Shown here piece after piece: positions 1-8,309 of a DNA stretch of 60,348 nucleotides. The stretch lies in assembly GCA_018993265.1 (NCBI GenBank), contig JAGKSW010000023.1, positions 1 through 60,348 of the forward strand, given 5' to 3'. Within the stretch, counting starts at the first letter, position 1. Every line of letters begins with the position of its first letter. The position numbers were made by a program, and so were the translations under genes. Under the pieces are notes generated by a model, which was given only the letters and a program-made list of their open reading frames with translations, was not told where the DNA came from and made no database searches. This DNA comes from Nostoc sp. TH1S01. Lineage in GTDB: Bacteria > Cyanobacteriota > Cyanobacteriia > Cyanobacteriales > Nostocaceae.

Positions 1-64
1 CTTTTTTTGCCCTTTTTTTTGATGTGGCTGTAAAGCTTATGGGGTATGGGCTTTAGGCTATAGT

Positions 65-961
65 ATGTTTGAAAGTGATTCGAGCAGTAATAAAGTCGTG
101 AATAAAGTTGGTGTTTTACCGCCTTGGCTAGTGTTAGAGCCGCTATTGCGTAGCTGGTTGTTGGAAGATATTGGTCGGGGCGATCGCACCACCAATCCCC
201 TCCTGAATCCAAGTTTGACGCTAGGAACAGCAAAATGGATAGCGAAAGCACCAGGAATAATTGCTGGCTTACCAGTTGCAGCAAGAGTATTTCAGCTTTT
301 GAATGAAAAAACTAGCTTTACGACTATTGTTACTGACGGGGAATTTTGTGAACCGGGACAAGTAATAGCTGAAATTCATGGCTCATTAGATGCACTACTC
401 ATGGGGGAACGAGTAGCACTTAACTTAGCTATGCGTTTGAGTGGAATTGCCACTTTAACTCATAAATATATAGAGAAAATAGCTGATTTCCCTGCTCAGT
501 TTGTGGATACGCGCAAAACCACACCAGGCTTAAGACTCCTAGAAAAGTACGCAACATCTGTAGGAGGTGCAATCAATCACCGTATGGGGTTGGATGATGC
601 CGTTATGATTAAGGACAATCATATTGCTGCGGCTGGTGGGATTGGAGAAGCAATTACCCGTATTCGTTCTCAAATACCTTATCCTTTGACGATAGAAGTA
701 GAAACAGAAACTATAGAGCAGGTAAAAGAAGCTTTAGAGTATCAAGCTGATATCATCATGTTGGATAATATGGCTCTGGATATGATTCGTGAGGCTGTGT
801 CTCTGATTCGTCAGCAAAACAATCTAGTAAAAATCGAAGCTTCAGGCAACGTAACTTTAGACAATATTTGTGAGTTAGCTGCGACTGGTGTTGATTATAT
901 TTCTAGTAGTGCGCCGATCACTCAGTCGAAGTGGTTGGATTTGAGCATGAAAATCGTTTGA
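65..961 (+). CDS. nadC: Quinolinate phosphoribosyltransferase (nicotinate-nucleotide pyrophosphorylase)
   Basis: This 298-residue protein should convert quinolinate and PRPP to nicotinate mononucleotide, CO2 and pyrophosphate in cytosolic de novo NAD synthesis. The length fits the family. Visible motifs are the N-terminal 'EDIGRGDRTT', the PRPP/quinolinate-binding stretch 'DTRKTTPGLR' near residue 150 followed by 'KYATSVGGAINHR' and 'KDNHI', the barrel motif 'VEVE'-like 'IEVETET', 'IMLDNM' and 'EASGNV'. The C-terminal 'SSSAPITQS' replaces the more usual 'SxGALTHS', a mild divergence. The start is the ATG at 65; no strong Shine-Dalgarno is seen. It stands alone, followed directly by a hairpin terminator. 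Confidence 0.93.
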   Translation: MFESDSSSNKVVNKVGVLPPWLVLEPLLRSWLLEDIGRGDRTTNPLLNPSLTLGTAKWIAKAPGIIAGLPVAARVFQLLNEKTSFTTIVTDGEFCEPGQVIAEIHGSLDALLMGERVALNLAMRLSGIATLTHKYIEKIADFPAQFVDTRKTTPGLRLLEKYATSVGGAINHRMGLDDAVMIKDNHIAAAGGIGEAITRIRSQIPYPLTIEVETETIEQVKEALEYQADIIMLDNMALDMIREAVSLIRQQNNLVKIEASGNVTLDNICELAATGVDYISSSAPITQSKWLDLSMKIV

Positions 962-964
962 TCA

Positions 965-1020
965 CAGTCCTGACGCAAGTATCACAGATTGCTATTACGG
1001 TGATACTTGCATCAGGACTG
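965..1020 (+). terminator. Hairpin terminator after nadC
   Basis: Arms 965-985 and 1000-1020 are complementary over 21 bp with one C-A mismatch and a 14-nt loop. They begin 4 bases after the nadC stop and are followed by 'CTTGTATTTT', a weak T-rich run. I infer an intrinsic terminator or mRNA 3' stabiliser. Confidence 0.7.
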
Positions 1021-1202
1021 CTTGTATTTTCATTGTGTTTCTCTAATTGATAGCGGCTGTATTCAGCCGTCAGGAGTGAGCTTGGAAATTTGTTATTTTT
1101 AAGTATTTATAACTATTGCATATTTCTTAAATCAGAATTATTCTGACTTACATAAGCGAAATTTAATTAACCGCCTGTACATAAACTGCTGAAGAGGTAA
1201 AT

Positions 1203-1751
1203 ATGGCTGTTATCGAAAGAGTTCCTGATGTTATATTTAAAACCCGTGTGCGTGACGAGTCTGTGCCTGGGCCAAACCCTTACCGTTGGCAAGACCGCAC
1301 TACTCAAGATATTTTCGGTGGCAAACGTGTTGTAGTTTTCTCTTTACCTGGAGCTTTTACTCCTACCTGTTCCACATCGCATCTGCCACGCTATGAAGAA
1401 CTATATGATCAATTTAAAGCTTTAGGCATTGATGAAATAATTTGTATATCTGTAAATGATGCCTTTGTGATGTTCCAATGGGGTAAGCAACAAGGCGCAA
1501 AAAACGTATTTTTACTTCCTGATGGTAATGGCGAGTTTACTCGCAAAATGGGTATGTTAGTAGATAAGTCTAATCTAGGCTTTGGGATGCGTTCTTGGCG
1601 CTACTCAATGGTGGTTGATGATGGCAAAATTGAAAAGATTTTCATTGAACCAGGGTTTTTAGATAACTGTCCCACCGATCCTTTTGAAGTTTCAGATGCA
1701 GATACAATGCTGGCTTACCTGAAAGAAGTTAAGACACCTGTAACTGCCTAA
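1203..1751 (+). CDS. Type II peroxiredoxin (thiol peroxidase)
   Basis: A 182-residue cytosolic peroxidase of the Prx5/PrxII type, which reduces H2O2 and organic peroxides using thiol donors. The motif 'PGAFTPTCS' places the peroxidatic cysteine at residue 56, and a second cysteine lies at residue 81 in 'IICISVND', the 25-residue spacing expected for a PrxII resolving cysteine. Arg in '[10 protein letters not shown]' fits the active-site arginine region. 'GAAGAGG' lies shortly before the ATG at 1203. The glutathione reductase gene follows 94 bases downstream on the same strand, so a glutathione/glutaredoxin-fed reduction cycle is a reasonable inference. Confidence 0.9.
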   Translation: MAVIERVPDVIFKTRVRDESVPGPNPYRWQDRTTQDIFGGKRVVVFSLPGAFTPTCSTSHLPRYEELYDQFKALGIDEIICISVNDAFVMFQWGKQQGAKNVFLLPDGNGEFTRKMGMLVDKSNLGFGMRSWRYSMVVDDGKIEKIFIEPGFLDNCPTDPFEVSDADTMLAYLKEVKTPVTA

Positions 1752-1757
1752 ATACAA

Positions 1758-1826
1758 TAATTCGTAGTTGATAATTCGTAATTCGTAATTGTTACTTTAA
1801 TTACGAGTTACGAATTACGCATTAGT
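1758..1826. repeat. Short tandem repeats 'AATTCGTAATTCGTAATT' with inverted copy
   Basis: The spacer between the peroxiredoxin and glutathione reductase genes contains repeated 'TTCGTAA' words, then an inverted copy ('TTACGAGTTACGAATTACG'). It can fold into a long AT-rich hairpin. Such degenerate short repeats are common in Nostocales intergenic DNA. It may act as a partial transcription barrier between the two genes, which is inference. Confidence 0.7.
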
Positions 1827-1845
1827 AATTATTCATGGGGGAGAC

Positions 1846-3198
1846 ATGAGTTACGATTTTGATTTATTCGTAATTGGTGCAGGTTCTGGAGGAATTGCCA
1901 CTGCGAGAAGAGCGGCGGAATATGGCGCTAAAGTGGGAATTGCCGAGTTTGACAGACTAGGTGGAACCTGCGTTAATCGTGGCTGTGTTCCCAAAAAATT
2001 GATGGTTTATGCTTCTCATTTTCCTGATGTATTTGCAGAATCTCAAGGGTATGGCTGGAGTCCTGTTGAGAGTACTTTAGATTGGGAAAAGATGATTACG
2101 GTGGTGAACAATGAAGTGAACCGCCTGAATGGAATTTACCAAAGAATGTTGGATAACTCCAAAGTTGAGGTGTTGCAGGGATATGGGAAATTTGTTGACC
2201 CTCATACTATTATTGTTGGGGAACGCCAAGTCACCGCAGAAAAAGTACTAATTGCTGTGGGTGGAAAACCTGTTAGACCAAATATTTTGGGAATTGAACA
2301 CGCGATTACTTCTGATGATATTTTTCACCTAAAAGAACAACCCAAGCGCGTCGTAATTTTAGGTGGAGGTTATATTGGTTGCGAATTTGCCTGTATTTTA
2401 AATGGTTTAGGTAGTGAAGTTACACAGGTAATTCGTGGAGATAAGATTTTACGTGGTTTTGATGAAGATATCCGCAGCGAAATTCAGCAGTCCATGATTA
2501 ACCACGGTATTAGGATTCTGAATAATATTGAACTAATTGCTATCGATAAGAGTGCAGAAGGTGTAAAAGTCACAGTCAAAGGTAATGGAGATACTGAGGA
2601 AACAGTAGTTGCTGATGCTGTGAGTTTAGCGGCTGTTGGTCGCAAACCTAATACCCAACATCTTGGTTTAGAAAATACCAAAGTGCAGCATCGAGATGGG
2701 GCAATTATTGTAGATGAGTACAGTCGCACCCATGAAGAAAATATCTATGCAGTGGGAGATTGTACAAATAAAATTAATTTGACTCCCGTTGCGATTAATG
2801 AAGGTCGGGCATTGGCAGATACGGTGTTTGGTGGTAAATCTCGAATCATGAGTTATGCAAATGTGCCGACAGCTATTTTTACCAAGCCGGAAGCTGCAAC
2901 TGTTGGTTTAACGGAAGCGGAAGCGAGAGAAAAATACGGTGATGCGGTGAAAATTTATAAATCGCGCTTTCGCCCAATGTATTACACTCTGACAGGTAAA
3001 GATGAAAAAACCTTGATGAAACTGATCGTTGATCAGAATACTGATAAGGTAGTAGGAGCGCACATGGTGGGGAATAGTGCGGCTGAGATTATTCAAGGAG
3101 TAGCGATCGCTGTTAAGATGGGTGCTACCAAAGCTGATTTTGATGCAACTGTCGGTATTCATCCCACTTCGGCTGAAGAATTTGTGACTATGCGTTAA
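1846..3198 (+). CDS. gor: Glutathione-disulfide reductase
   Basis: A 450-residue flavoprotein that reduces GSSG with NADPH. The N-terminal FAD fingerprint 'VIGAGSGG' is at residues 9-16, the redox disulfide 'GGTCVNRGCVPKK' gives Cys42 and Cys47, the second dinucleotide fold 'ILGGGYIGCEFA' is near residue 170, the FAD-binding 'YAVGD' near 302, and the catalytic 'GIHPTSAEE' histidine near the C-terminus. Nearly all features match the class I disulfide reductase family; the choice of glutathione over trypanothione or mycothione rests on length and organism. 'GGGGGAGAC' just before the ATG at 1846 is a good ribosome site. The gene pairs with the upstream peroxiredoxin. Confidence 0.93.
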   Translation: MSYDFDLFVIGAGSGGIATARRAAEYGAKVGIAEFDRLGGTCVNRGCVPKKLMVYASHFPDVFAESQGYGWSPVESTLDWEKMITVVNNEVNRLNGIYQRMLDNSKVEVLQGYGKFVDPHTIIVGERQVTAEKVLIAVGGKPVRPNILGIEHAITSDDIFHLKEQPKRVVILGGGYIGCEFACILNGLGSEVTQVIRGDKILRGFDEDIRSEIQQSMINHGIRILNNIELIAIDKSAEGVKVTVKGNGDTEETVVADAVSLAAVGRKPNTQHLGLENTKVQHRDGAIIVDEYSRTHEENIYAVGDCTNKINLTPVAINEGRALADTVFGGKSRIMSYANVPTAIFTKPEAATVGLTEAEAREKYGDAVKIYKSRFRPMYYTLTGKDEKTLMKLIVDQNTDKVVGAHMVGNSAAEIIQGVAIAVKMGATKADFDATVGIHPTSAEEFVTMR

Positions 3199-3343
3199 AA
3201 ATCTCTGAGGTTGAGCAAGTGTTTGGCTGTAATACCTATCAAGCTTGCTCAACCCAGTTTGATTTTGGACAAGTACTATTCAGATTAAACATTCAATGTA
3301 TAATTGCTGAGAATTTAGTGTATTTACTAGTTAAAACTATTAA

Positions 3344-3607
3344 ATGATTACTGTTTCACCAGAGGAAATTGCTCAGTTTCGCAGCCAGTTGGCGAATAAT
3401 CAAGATGCCTTTGATGCTCTTGATCTCATTGAGCGGCGTAATGGAAATTTGGACACAGCAGCTAAAATATTGGCAATCAGGGCTGGTTATGAACCATCCA
3501 GAAAATCAAATATTTTGGACGAATTATTAGAAAAATCCCGCAAGATAATCTGCAAAGAAGAGTTTAGAGATGAATTGGCAGCAGGGATAATACCTATTGT
3601 TATATAA
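3344..3607 (+). CDS. Small hypothetical protein (87 aa)
   Basis: I do not recognise this family. The 87-residue product is soluble, mixed helical and acidic at the start, with 'EEIAQFRSQLANNQDAFDALDLIERRNG' written here only as its segments EEIAQFR, DAFDALDLIE and NLDTAAKILAIRAG. It has no signal peptide or membrane segment. The codon use resembles neighbouring genes, it starts with ATG in an AT-rich leader and ends just before a perfect hairpin terminator, all of which support a real gene. No function can be stated. Confidence 0.6.
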   Translation: MITVSPEEIAQFRSQLANNQDAFDALDLIERRNGNLDTAAKILAIRAGYEPSRKSNILDELLEKSRKIICKEEFRDELAAGIIPIVI

Positions 3608-3611
3608 CCGT

Positions 3612-3659
3612 TGGCAACTACACTTGCTAATCCTGGAGGATTAGCAAGTGTAGTTGCCA
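3612..3659. terminator. Perfect 23-bp bidirectional hairpin terminator
   Basis: Positions 3612-3634 and 3637-3659 are perfectly complementary over 23 bp with a 2-base centre (GG). It lies 5 bases after the small ORF ending at 3607 and about 55 bases before the 3' end of the convergent TPR-CHAT gene, so it can terminate transcription from both sides. Confidence 0.8.
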
Positions 3660-3714
3660 TTTATGCTTTTAAAATAGGGGTAAAAAAATTTTGCCAGGTT
3701 CCCGATTCTAAATC

Positions 3715-6700
3715 TTAAATTCCTGTGGCGGTAAAAGCTGCCCAATAGAAAGGATTTTTAAAAGGATATGGGTTACGATTCTTAGCCTGTAATAAATATT
3801 CCTCAGCAAATATCTGCTCATCTTCTTCAAGTTGATCAAAAATTTCTGCAATTTGTGGCTGATATTTAACCAATAGTGTTTCAAATTCTTCTGTGGTTAA
3901 ATTGCGTAACCATTCCTGCGCTTGATTGAGTGCAAGGGAGACATTATTTAATGTTTGCAGATTTTCATGGAATTTCATCATCAAAAATGCTGTAGATAAG
4001 TCACTAACAGTCCACAAACTACTGACTACAGCTTTACTACCTGCTAATAGAAAACCGCTAGGTAAACCAATATATTCATCGCTGGTATTTAGAAAATCAA
4101 TCAATCCAGTTTCGCACGCGGAAAGGGTAACGAGGCGACAATTTCCTAATTTAAGAGCGAAGATTTTATCTAAGGTAAGACATTTTTCTAAATCGTGTGT
4201 TTCCCCTGCTCGTACATTTAGATAACGTTCGGAGTCTGGTTTTGTTGGTGTGTCTACGACTGGTGCATTTGCTAAAATTAAAGCTGATTTACTGGGATTT
4301 ATTAAGTTAAAATAGCCGTGACAGCTAAAGTGGGCGCAGTGATAAATGTTTAAGTCAGAATTATTAATTGCTGTGAGTGTTGCTGCTGTTTTTTTCAGGA
4401 CGTTGGCAGGATTAAAGTAGTTTTGAATAACTTGTACTTCTAAATCAGTGTAATTCAGGTCTTTTGTGGGATTTTGAATTGCAAATAGAGATTTAAAATC
4501 AGGGCGTTGTCGCTGTTGTACCTGTTGTAGTATTTGACAACTGGGTGCATAGCTCACACCACCAGCAAATAAATCCAGAAGACAACGCGAATTTTCAGAA
4601 TTTTGATTTACTGGAATTGCGTGAAGGGGGAATACATGCAGGAACTGATGGGGAATTAAGATGAGTTTATTGCAGTGCTTTGGTATCTGGGTTAATATTT
4701 CATCAATGTGCAGAATCGAGGCTAATTCTTGGAGTGATTCTCCTAAGCTATTAAGCCATTTGTCTTTTTTAGTGTAGTAATTCTCCAAATATTGAACTGC
4801 CCAATTCCTCAAAGCTTGTTGATCTTCTGGTTGGGATTGCCAAACATTTACCTCTCCTTGTTTTGTGACAATAAACGCCAGAGTTTTATCGTCGAGAATA
4901 TACCACTCGATAATGGCTGTATGCTCATCCAAAGAACCTTTGAAGGAGTCGAATTTGAAACCAACGGGTAAGTATTGGTTTTGCAATTCATTACGCTGGT
5001 TTTGCAACTGTTGTAGATGTTGTGCAAGGACTGTTGGATTTTTTGCTTTGCCATTTTGGATGTTATATTGTCCTACGGCTATTTCATCCCTGTATTTTTC
5101 TAATTGAGTGAATACTTTTGAAGGAAAGACGGTTTTAGAATAACGTTCGAGAATTTGTTCAACTAAATTGCGGGTTTTACTACGTTCAACATATTCAATT
5201 GCTTCCGTTTTCTTATCTAATTTCAGACAAACTTCTACCATGTAGCTATAAATTTGGTTAAACTCTTCCGCTTGTTTACGCTTGCTTTCTTCTCCAGATA
5301 CTATTTCTTCCCGTAAAGATTCTATAGTGGCAATGGCAGACTCAAAAGTATTGTAAGCTGTGGGAAACTGGTTTGCGTTTTGGTAAGCAATCCCCAGTAG
5401 CGACAAAGTATTTGCATAATTATGAGGCAAAGCTTCTTTGGTGTATACAGTTAAAGCCTCCTCACAAGCAGCGATCACTTTTTCGATGTTATTTGCCCTG
5501 TCTATTTCAATTTTCTCCCTGTAGACAGTAGCAAGATTAATTTGCGTTTGTGCCCAATTAAGAGGTAAATCTTTTTTGGTGCATACAGTTAAAGCCTCCT
5601 CACAAGCAGCGATCGCCTGTTCGATGTTATCTGCCCTGTCTCCTTCAATTCTATCCCTGTAGGCAATTGCGAGATTATTTTGCGTTCCTACCCAATTAAG
5701 AGGAAAATTTTTTTTAGTGCATACAGTTAAAACCTCCTTACAAGCAGCGATCGCCTGTTCGATGTTATCTGCCCTGTCTCCTTCAATTCTATCCCTGTAG
5801 GCAGCAGCGAGATTATTTTGCGTTCCTACCCAATTAAAAGGAAAATTTTCTTTAGTGTATACAGTTAAAGCCTCCTCACAAGCAGCGATCGCTTTTTCGA
5901 TGTTATCTGCCCTGTCTCCTTTAATTCTCTTCTTGTAAGCATTTGCGAGATTATTTTGCGTTTGTGCCCAATTAAGAGGTAAATCTTTTTTGGGGTATAC
6001 AGTTAAAGCCTCCTCACAAGCAGCGATCGCTTTTTCGATGTTATCTGCCCTGTCTCCTTTGATTCTATAGCTGTAGGCAATTGCGAGATTATTTTGTATT
6101 GCTGGCAAATTTTCTTTGGTGCATACAGTTAAAGCCTCCTCACAAGCAGTGATCGCTTTTTCGATGTTATCTGCCCTGTCTCCTTCAATTCTATCCGTGT
6201 AGGCAGCAGCGAGATTATTTTGCGTTACTACCCAATTAAGAGGAAAATTTTCTTTAGTGTATACACTTAAAGCCTCCTCACAAGCAGCGATCGCTTTTTC
6301 GATGTTATCTGCCCTGTCTCCTTTAATTCTATTGCTGTAGGCAGCAACGAGATTAGTTTGTATTGCTGCCCAATTAAGAGGCAAATCTTCTTTGGTGTGG
6401 ACTGTCAATGCGGCTTTATAACCAGTAATGGCAATTTCTATATTGGTGGCTTTGTCACCCAAGGGGAATTGCGCTATTAAACTGCTAAAATTACAAACGA
6501 CTTGTGCTAGTAGGTTTTTCACCTCATCTGCTGCCGCTTCCCCAGGTAGGTTTTTCATTTCATTTGCTGCCGTTTCCCCAAGTAGGTTTTTCATTTCATT
6601 TGCTGCCGTTTCCCCAAGTCTATTTGTCACCCAAAGGCGGAATTTTGTCCCAAAACGGTGGAATATTTCTGCAAACACACCATCAAGTTTGTCTGTATTT

Positions 6701-7053
6701 TTCGCCAGCAAAGGGTAAATTACCTGGGGATTACATTCACTGTCTGCGGTTGCTTGTATTACCTCCATCAAAAGGTAATATGCTTGTCTCTGCTCCTCAC
6801 TCAGAGATTGCAAATCTATTTGAGTATCTGGATTTAATTCTTCCCGTAGTTGCATTGCCATATTTTGCAACCTATTTGCTGTATTCTCATCTCCATGTTG
6901 AGAACACATCTGTGCTACTTCTTCTAACTTTTGCACCAAGCCAGCATCAAGTAAATCTTCGTGTGCGGCTAAAATCTTTGGTGCTTTACTACTGGGGGCA
7001 TCTAACAGACTGCGAATGAGGTTGAAATAAGCTTGCTGACGCTTTTCGTTCAT
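3715..7053 (-). CDS. TPR-repeat protein with C-terminal CHAT (caspase-like) domain
   Basis: This 1112-residue protein has a helical N-terminus (1-150), three 12-residue repeats of 'LLGETAANEMKN', eight tetratricopeptide-like repeats of about 46 residues (roughly 195-540) sharing 'GDRADNIEKAIAACEEALTV', a helical linker, and a CHAT domain (about 740-1112). CHAT domains are clan CD cysteine-protease folds; the expected catalytic pair is visible as His in 'AHFSCHG' (~909) and Cys in 'LSACETG' (~979), so it is probably active. The TPR part should bind a partner or substrate. No recognisable partner gene is adjacent. It starts at the ATG at 7053. The role (signalling protease, cell-death effector, or HetF-like developmental factor) cannot be decided from sequence alone. 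Confidence 0.85.
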   Translation of the reverse strand: MNEKRQQAYFNLIRSLLDAPSSKAPKILAAHEDLLDAGLVQKLEEVAQMCSQHGDENTANRLQNMAMQLREELNPDTQIDLQSLSEEQRQAYYLLMEVIQATADSECNPQVIYPLLAKNTDKLDGVFAEIFHRFGTKFRLWVTNRLGETAANEMKNLLGETAANEMKNLPGEAAADEVKNLLAQVVCNFSSLIAQFPLGDKATNIEIAITGYKAALTVHTKEDLPLNWAAIQTNLVAAYSNRIKGDRADNIEKAIAACEEALSVYTKENFPLNWVVTQNNLAAAYTDRIEGDRADNIEKAITACEEALTVCTKENLPAIQNNLAIAYSYRIKGDRADNIEKAIAACEEALTVYPKKDLPLNWAQTQNNLANAYKKRIKGDRADNIEKAIAACEEALTVYTKENFPFNWVGTQNNLAAAYRDRIEGDRADNIEQAIAACKEVLTVCTKKNFPLNWVGTQNNLAIAYRDRIEGDRADNIEQAIAACEEALTVCTKKDLPLNWAQTQINLATVYREKIEIDRANNIEKVIAACEEALTVYTKEALPHNYANTLSLLGIAYQNANQFPTAYNTFESAIATIESLREEIVSGEESKRKQAEEFNQIYSYMVEVCLKLDKKTEAIEYVERSKTRNLVEQILERYSKTVFPSKVFTQLEKYRDEIAVGQYNIQNGKAKNPTVLAQHLQQLQNQRNELQNQYLPVGFKFDSFKGSLDEHTAIIEWYILDDKTLAFIVTKQGEVNVWQSQPEDQQALRNWAVQYLENYYTKKDKWLNSLGESLQELASILHIDEILTQIPKHCNKLILIPHQFLHVFPLHAIPVNQNSENSRCLLDLFAGGVSYAPSCQILQQVQQRQRPDFKSLFAIQNPTKDLNYTDLEVQVIQNYFNPANVLKKTAATLTAINNSDLNIYHCAHFSCHGYFNLINPSKSALILANAPVVDTPTKPDSERYLNVRAGETHDLEKCLTLDKIFALKLGNCRLVTLSACETGLIDFLNTSDEYIGLPSGFLLAGSKAVVSSLWTVSDLSTAFLMMKFHENLQTLNNVSLALNQAQEWLRNLTTEEFETLLVKYQPQIAEIFDQLEEDEQIFAEEYLLQAKNRNPYPFKNPFYWAAFTATGI
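5440..6470 (-). repeat. Near-identical ~138-bp tandem repeats inside the TPR-CHAT gene
   Basis: About eight repeats encode the motif GDRADNIE(K/Q)AI..CEEAL. Most units are 46 codons; one has lost four codons around 'LPLNW'. Several units differ at only a few positions at DNA level and many carry an in-frame GCGATCGC. This points to recent unit duplication or gene conversion. Confidence 0.85.
6510..6617 (-). repeat. Three 36-bp direct repeats inside the TPR-CHAT gene
   Basis: Units start at 6510, 6546 and 6582, period 36 bp exactly, each encoding a version of (L/P)GE(T/A)AA(N/D)E(M/V)KNL. Units two and three are almost identical. They form a short repeated amphipathic helix before the TPR block. 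Confidence 0.85.
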
Positions 7054-7708
7054 GGATTAGGGTGTGAAATGCAACTAGATCATAAGCAAAATTCAATACC
7101 AACGCCCTAAATTCCAGAAAAGTGTAGAATTTCATCACAGGTAATACGTTTCTGACAATAAAAGAACCTTGTGAATGAGTAATTTTTACTTGTGAAAAGA
7201 TAATATACTGATTTTACGATCGCTACTCTTGTAGTAAAAATATTTTGATGTTTCTTTGTTAGAAAAGACTTAATGCGATCGCCGAACAATATTTAGCATT
7301 TAGCGATCGCTTATCTTTATTTTAATTTTAGGTACTGCAATACGATAATTGGGTACTCCAATACGATATTTGGGTACTCAAAAATGATACTTGCAGGTTT
7401 GCTAACGCAATATGTTGAGTTTTGCTATCGTTTCATCCAATCTAAGCCTGATGTTGCTGTACTGAGATTTGAGTTAGTCTAGTCTGCATCTTTGTTCTTA
7501 TTTAGCCACAAATAATAAAATATTATACACAGTACAAGTGCTATAAAAAATCCTCTAATTGTCTTAATGATGAGGAAAAATTTGCTAACAATATTTTTAC
7601 TTTATTAATTTAATAAGTATAAAAATATACTTTGCTATAAAGAGATAAGAAAGGCGATCACACGCATTTTTGATTTTGTGCTGTTGAGTAGCGATCGCAA
7701 TTAAATTT
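7054..7708. other. 655-bp gene-free stretch upstream of the TPR-CHAT gene
   Basis: AT-rich, with four GATCG/HIP1-like sites and the three phased 21-bp repeats at 7331-7393. The short ORFs in it have no protein-like composition. It must contain the promoter of the minus-strand TPR-CHAT gene, but I cannot place it confidently. Confidence 0.6.
7331..7393. repeat. Three 21-bp direct repeats in exact phase
   Basis: Units at 7331-7351, 7352-7372 and 7373-7393 share GGTACT-n-(C/A)AA-(T/A)-A(C/T)GATA-nn-TTG with no spacer. The first two are almost identical and the third is more diverged. A 21-bp period places each unit on the same DNA face. They lie about 280-340 bases upstream of the TPR-CHAT start and 315 bases beyond the GNAT stop. 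A protein-binding array is possible; this is inference. Confidence 0.75.
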
Positions 7709-8227
7709 TTAGCTAACTTGTCTCAATTGCCACGCTTCTTGGTTGAGTGCGTAGTACACCACGTCTACGTTATAGAAGTGGGCATTTTTTTCGTATTTCA
7801 TGCCAACTTTTTGAATGACACGTACTGAGGCGATGTTTTCTGGATGAGCGATCGCTACTATACGATTTAATTTAGCTTCTGCAAACCCATAATTTATGGT
7901 TGCGGTGGCGGCTTCCGTGCCAATTCCCATATTCCAATAAGATTTGTCAAACACGTAACCCAGTTCCACTTCTGGGGTATTTTCTAAAAAACCTAGCCCG
8001 CAACGCCCAATCAGTTTACCGTTATCTTTGTGAACTACTGCCCACATCCCAAAATTATGTTGTTGCCAATGCTGGATATGTTTGTGTAAGCTGGCTTGTG
8101 TCTGTTCCTTATTTCGTGGAGAGAGGTATTTCATGACTTCTGTATCACTGTATATTCGGCACAGATCATCAAAGTCATCTGTGACGAAGCGTCTTAACCG
8201 CAGTCTGGGAGTTTCTATTTCTGACAT
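7709..8227 (-). CDS. GNAT-family N-acetyltransferase (RimJ/RimL-like)
   Basis: A 172-residue acetyl-CoA-dependent acetyltransferase of the Acetyltransf_3 group, which includes ribosomal-protein N-terminal acetylases. It opens with the typical 'IETPRLRLRRF', has 'VELGYVFDKSYWNMGIGTEA' (only the core: GYVFDKSYWNMGIGTEA), where the pyrophosphate-binding loop 'MGIGTEA' corresponds to motif A, and ends with 'NIASVRVIQKVGMKYE', the motif-B region. The substrate cannot be deduced. The gene is divergent from the ABC exporter at 8310, 82 bases away, and stands alone on its strand. Confidence 0.88.
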   Translation of the reverse strand: MSEIETPRLRLRRFVTDDFDDLCRIYSDTEVMKYLSPRNKEQTQASLHKHIQHWQQHNFGMWAVVHKDNGKLIGRCGLGFLENTPEVELGYVFDKSYWNMGIGTEAATATINYGFAEAKLNRIVAIAHPENIASVRVIQKVGMKYEKNAHFYNVDVVYYALNQEAWQLRQVS

Positions 8228-8309
8228 ATCATTAAACTTCAGGTGTGGATGCTACATTAAATAAGCGTGTTTTCCCAGTGCAAAATAAAATTAATTTTAT
8301 GCTCCCATT

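Noticed and set aside
3715-7053. Type III-E CRISPR (Craspase) partner role for the TPR-CHAT protein
   Set aside because: No gRAMP/Cas7-11 gene or CRISPR array is present in the window and the repeat type is the common cyanobacterial TPR-CHAT one.
7107-7289. 60-codon minus-strand ORF upstream of the TPR-CHAT gene
   Set aside because: AT-rich chance frame with HIP1 sites; no sign of selection or translation signals.
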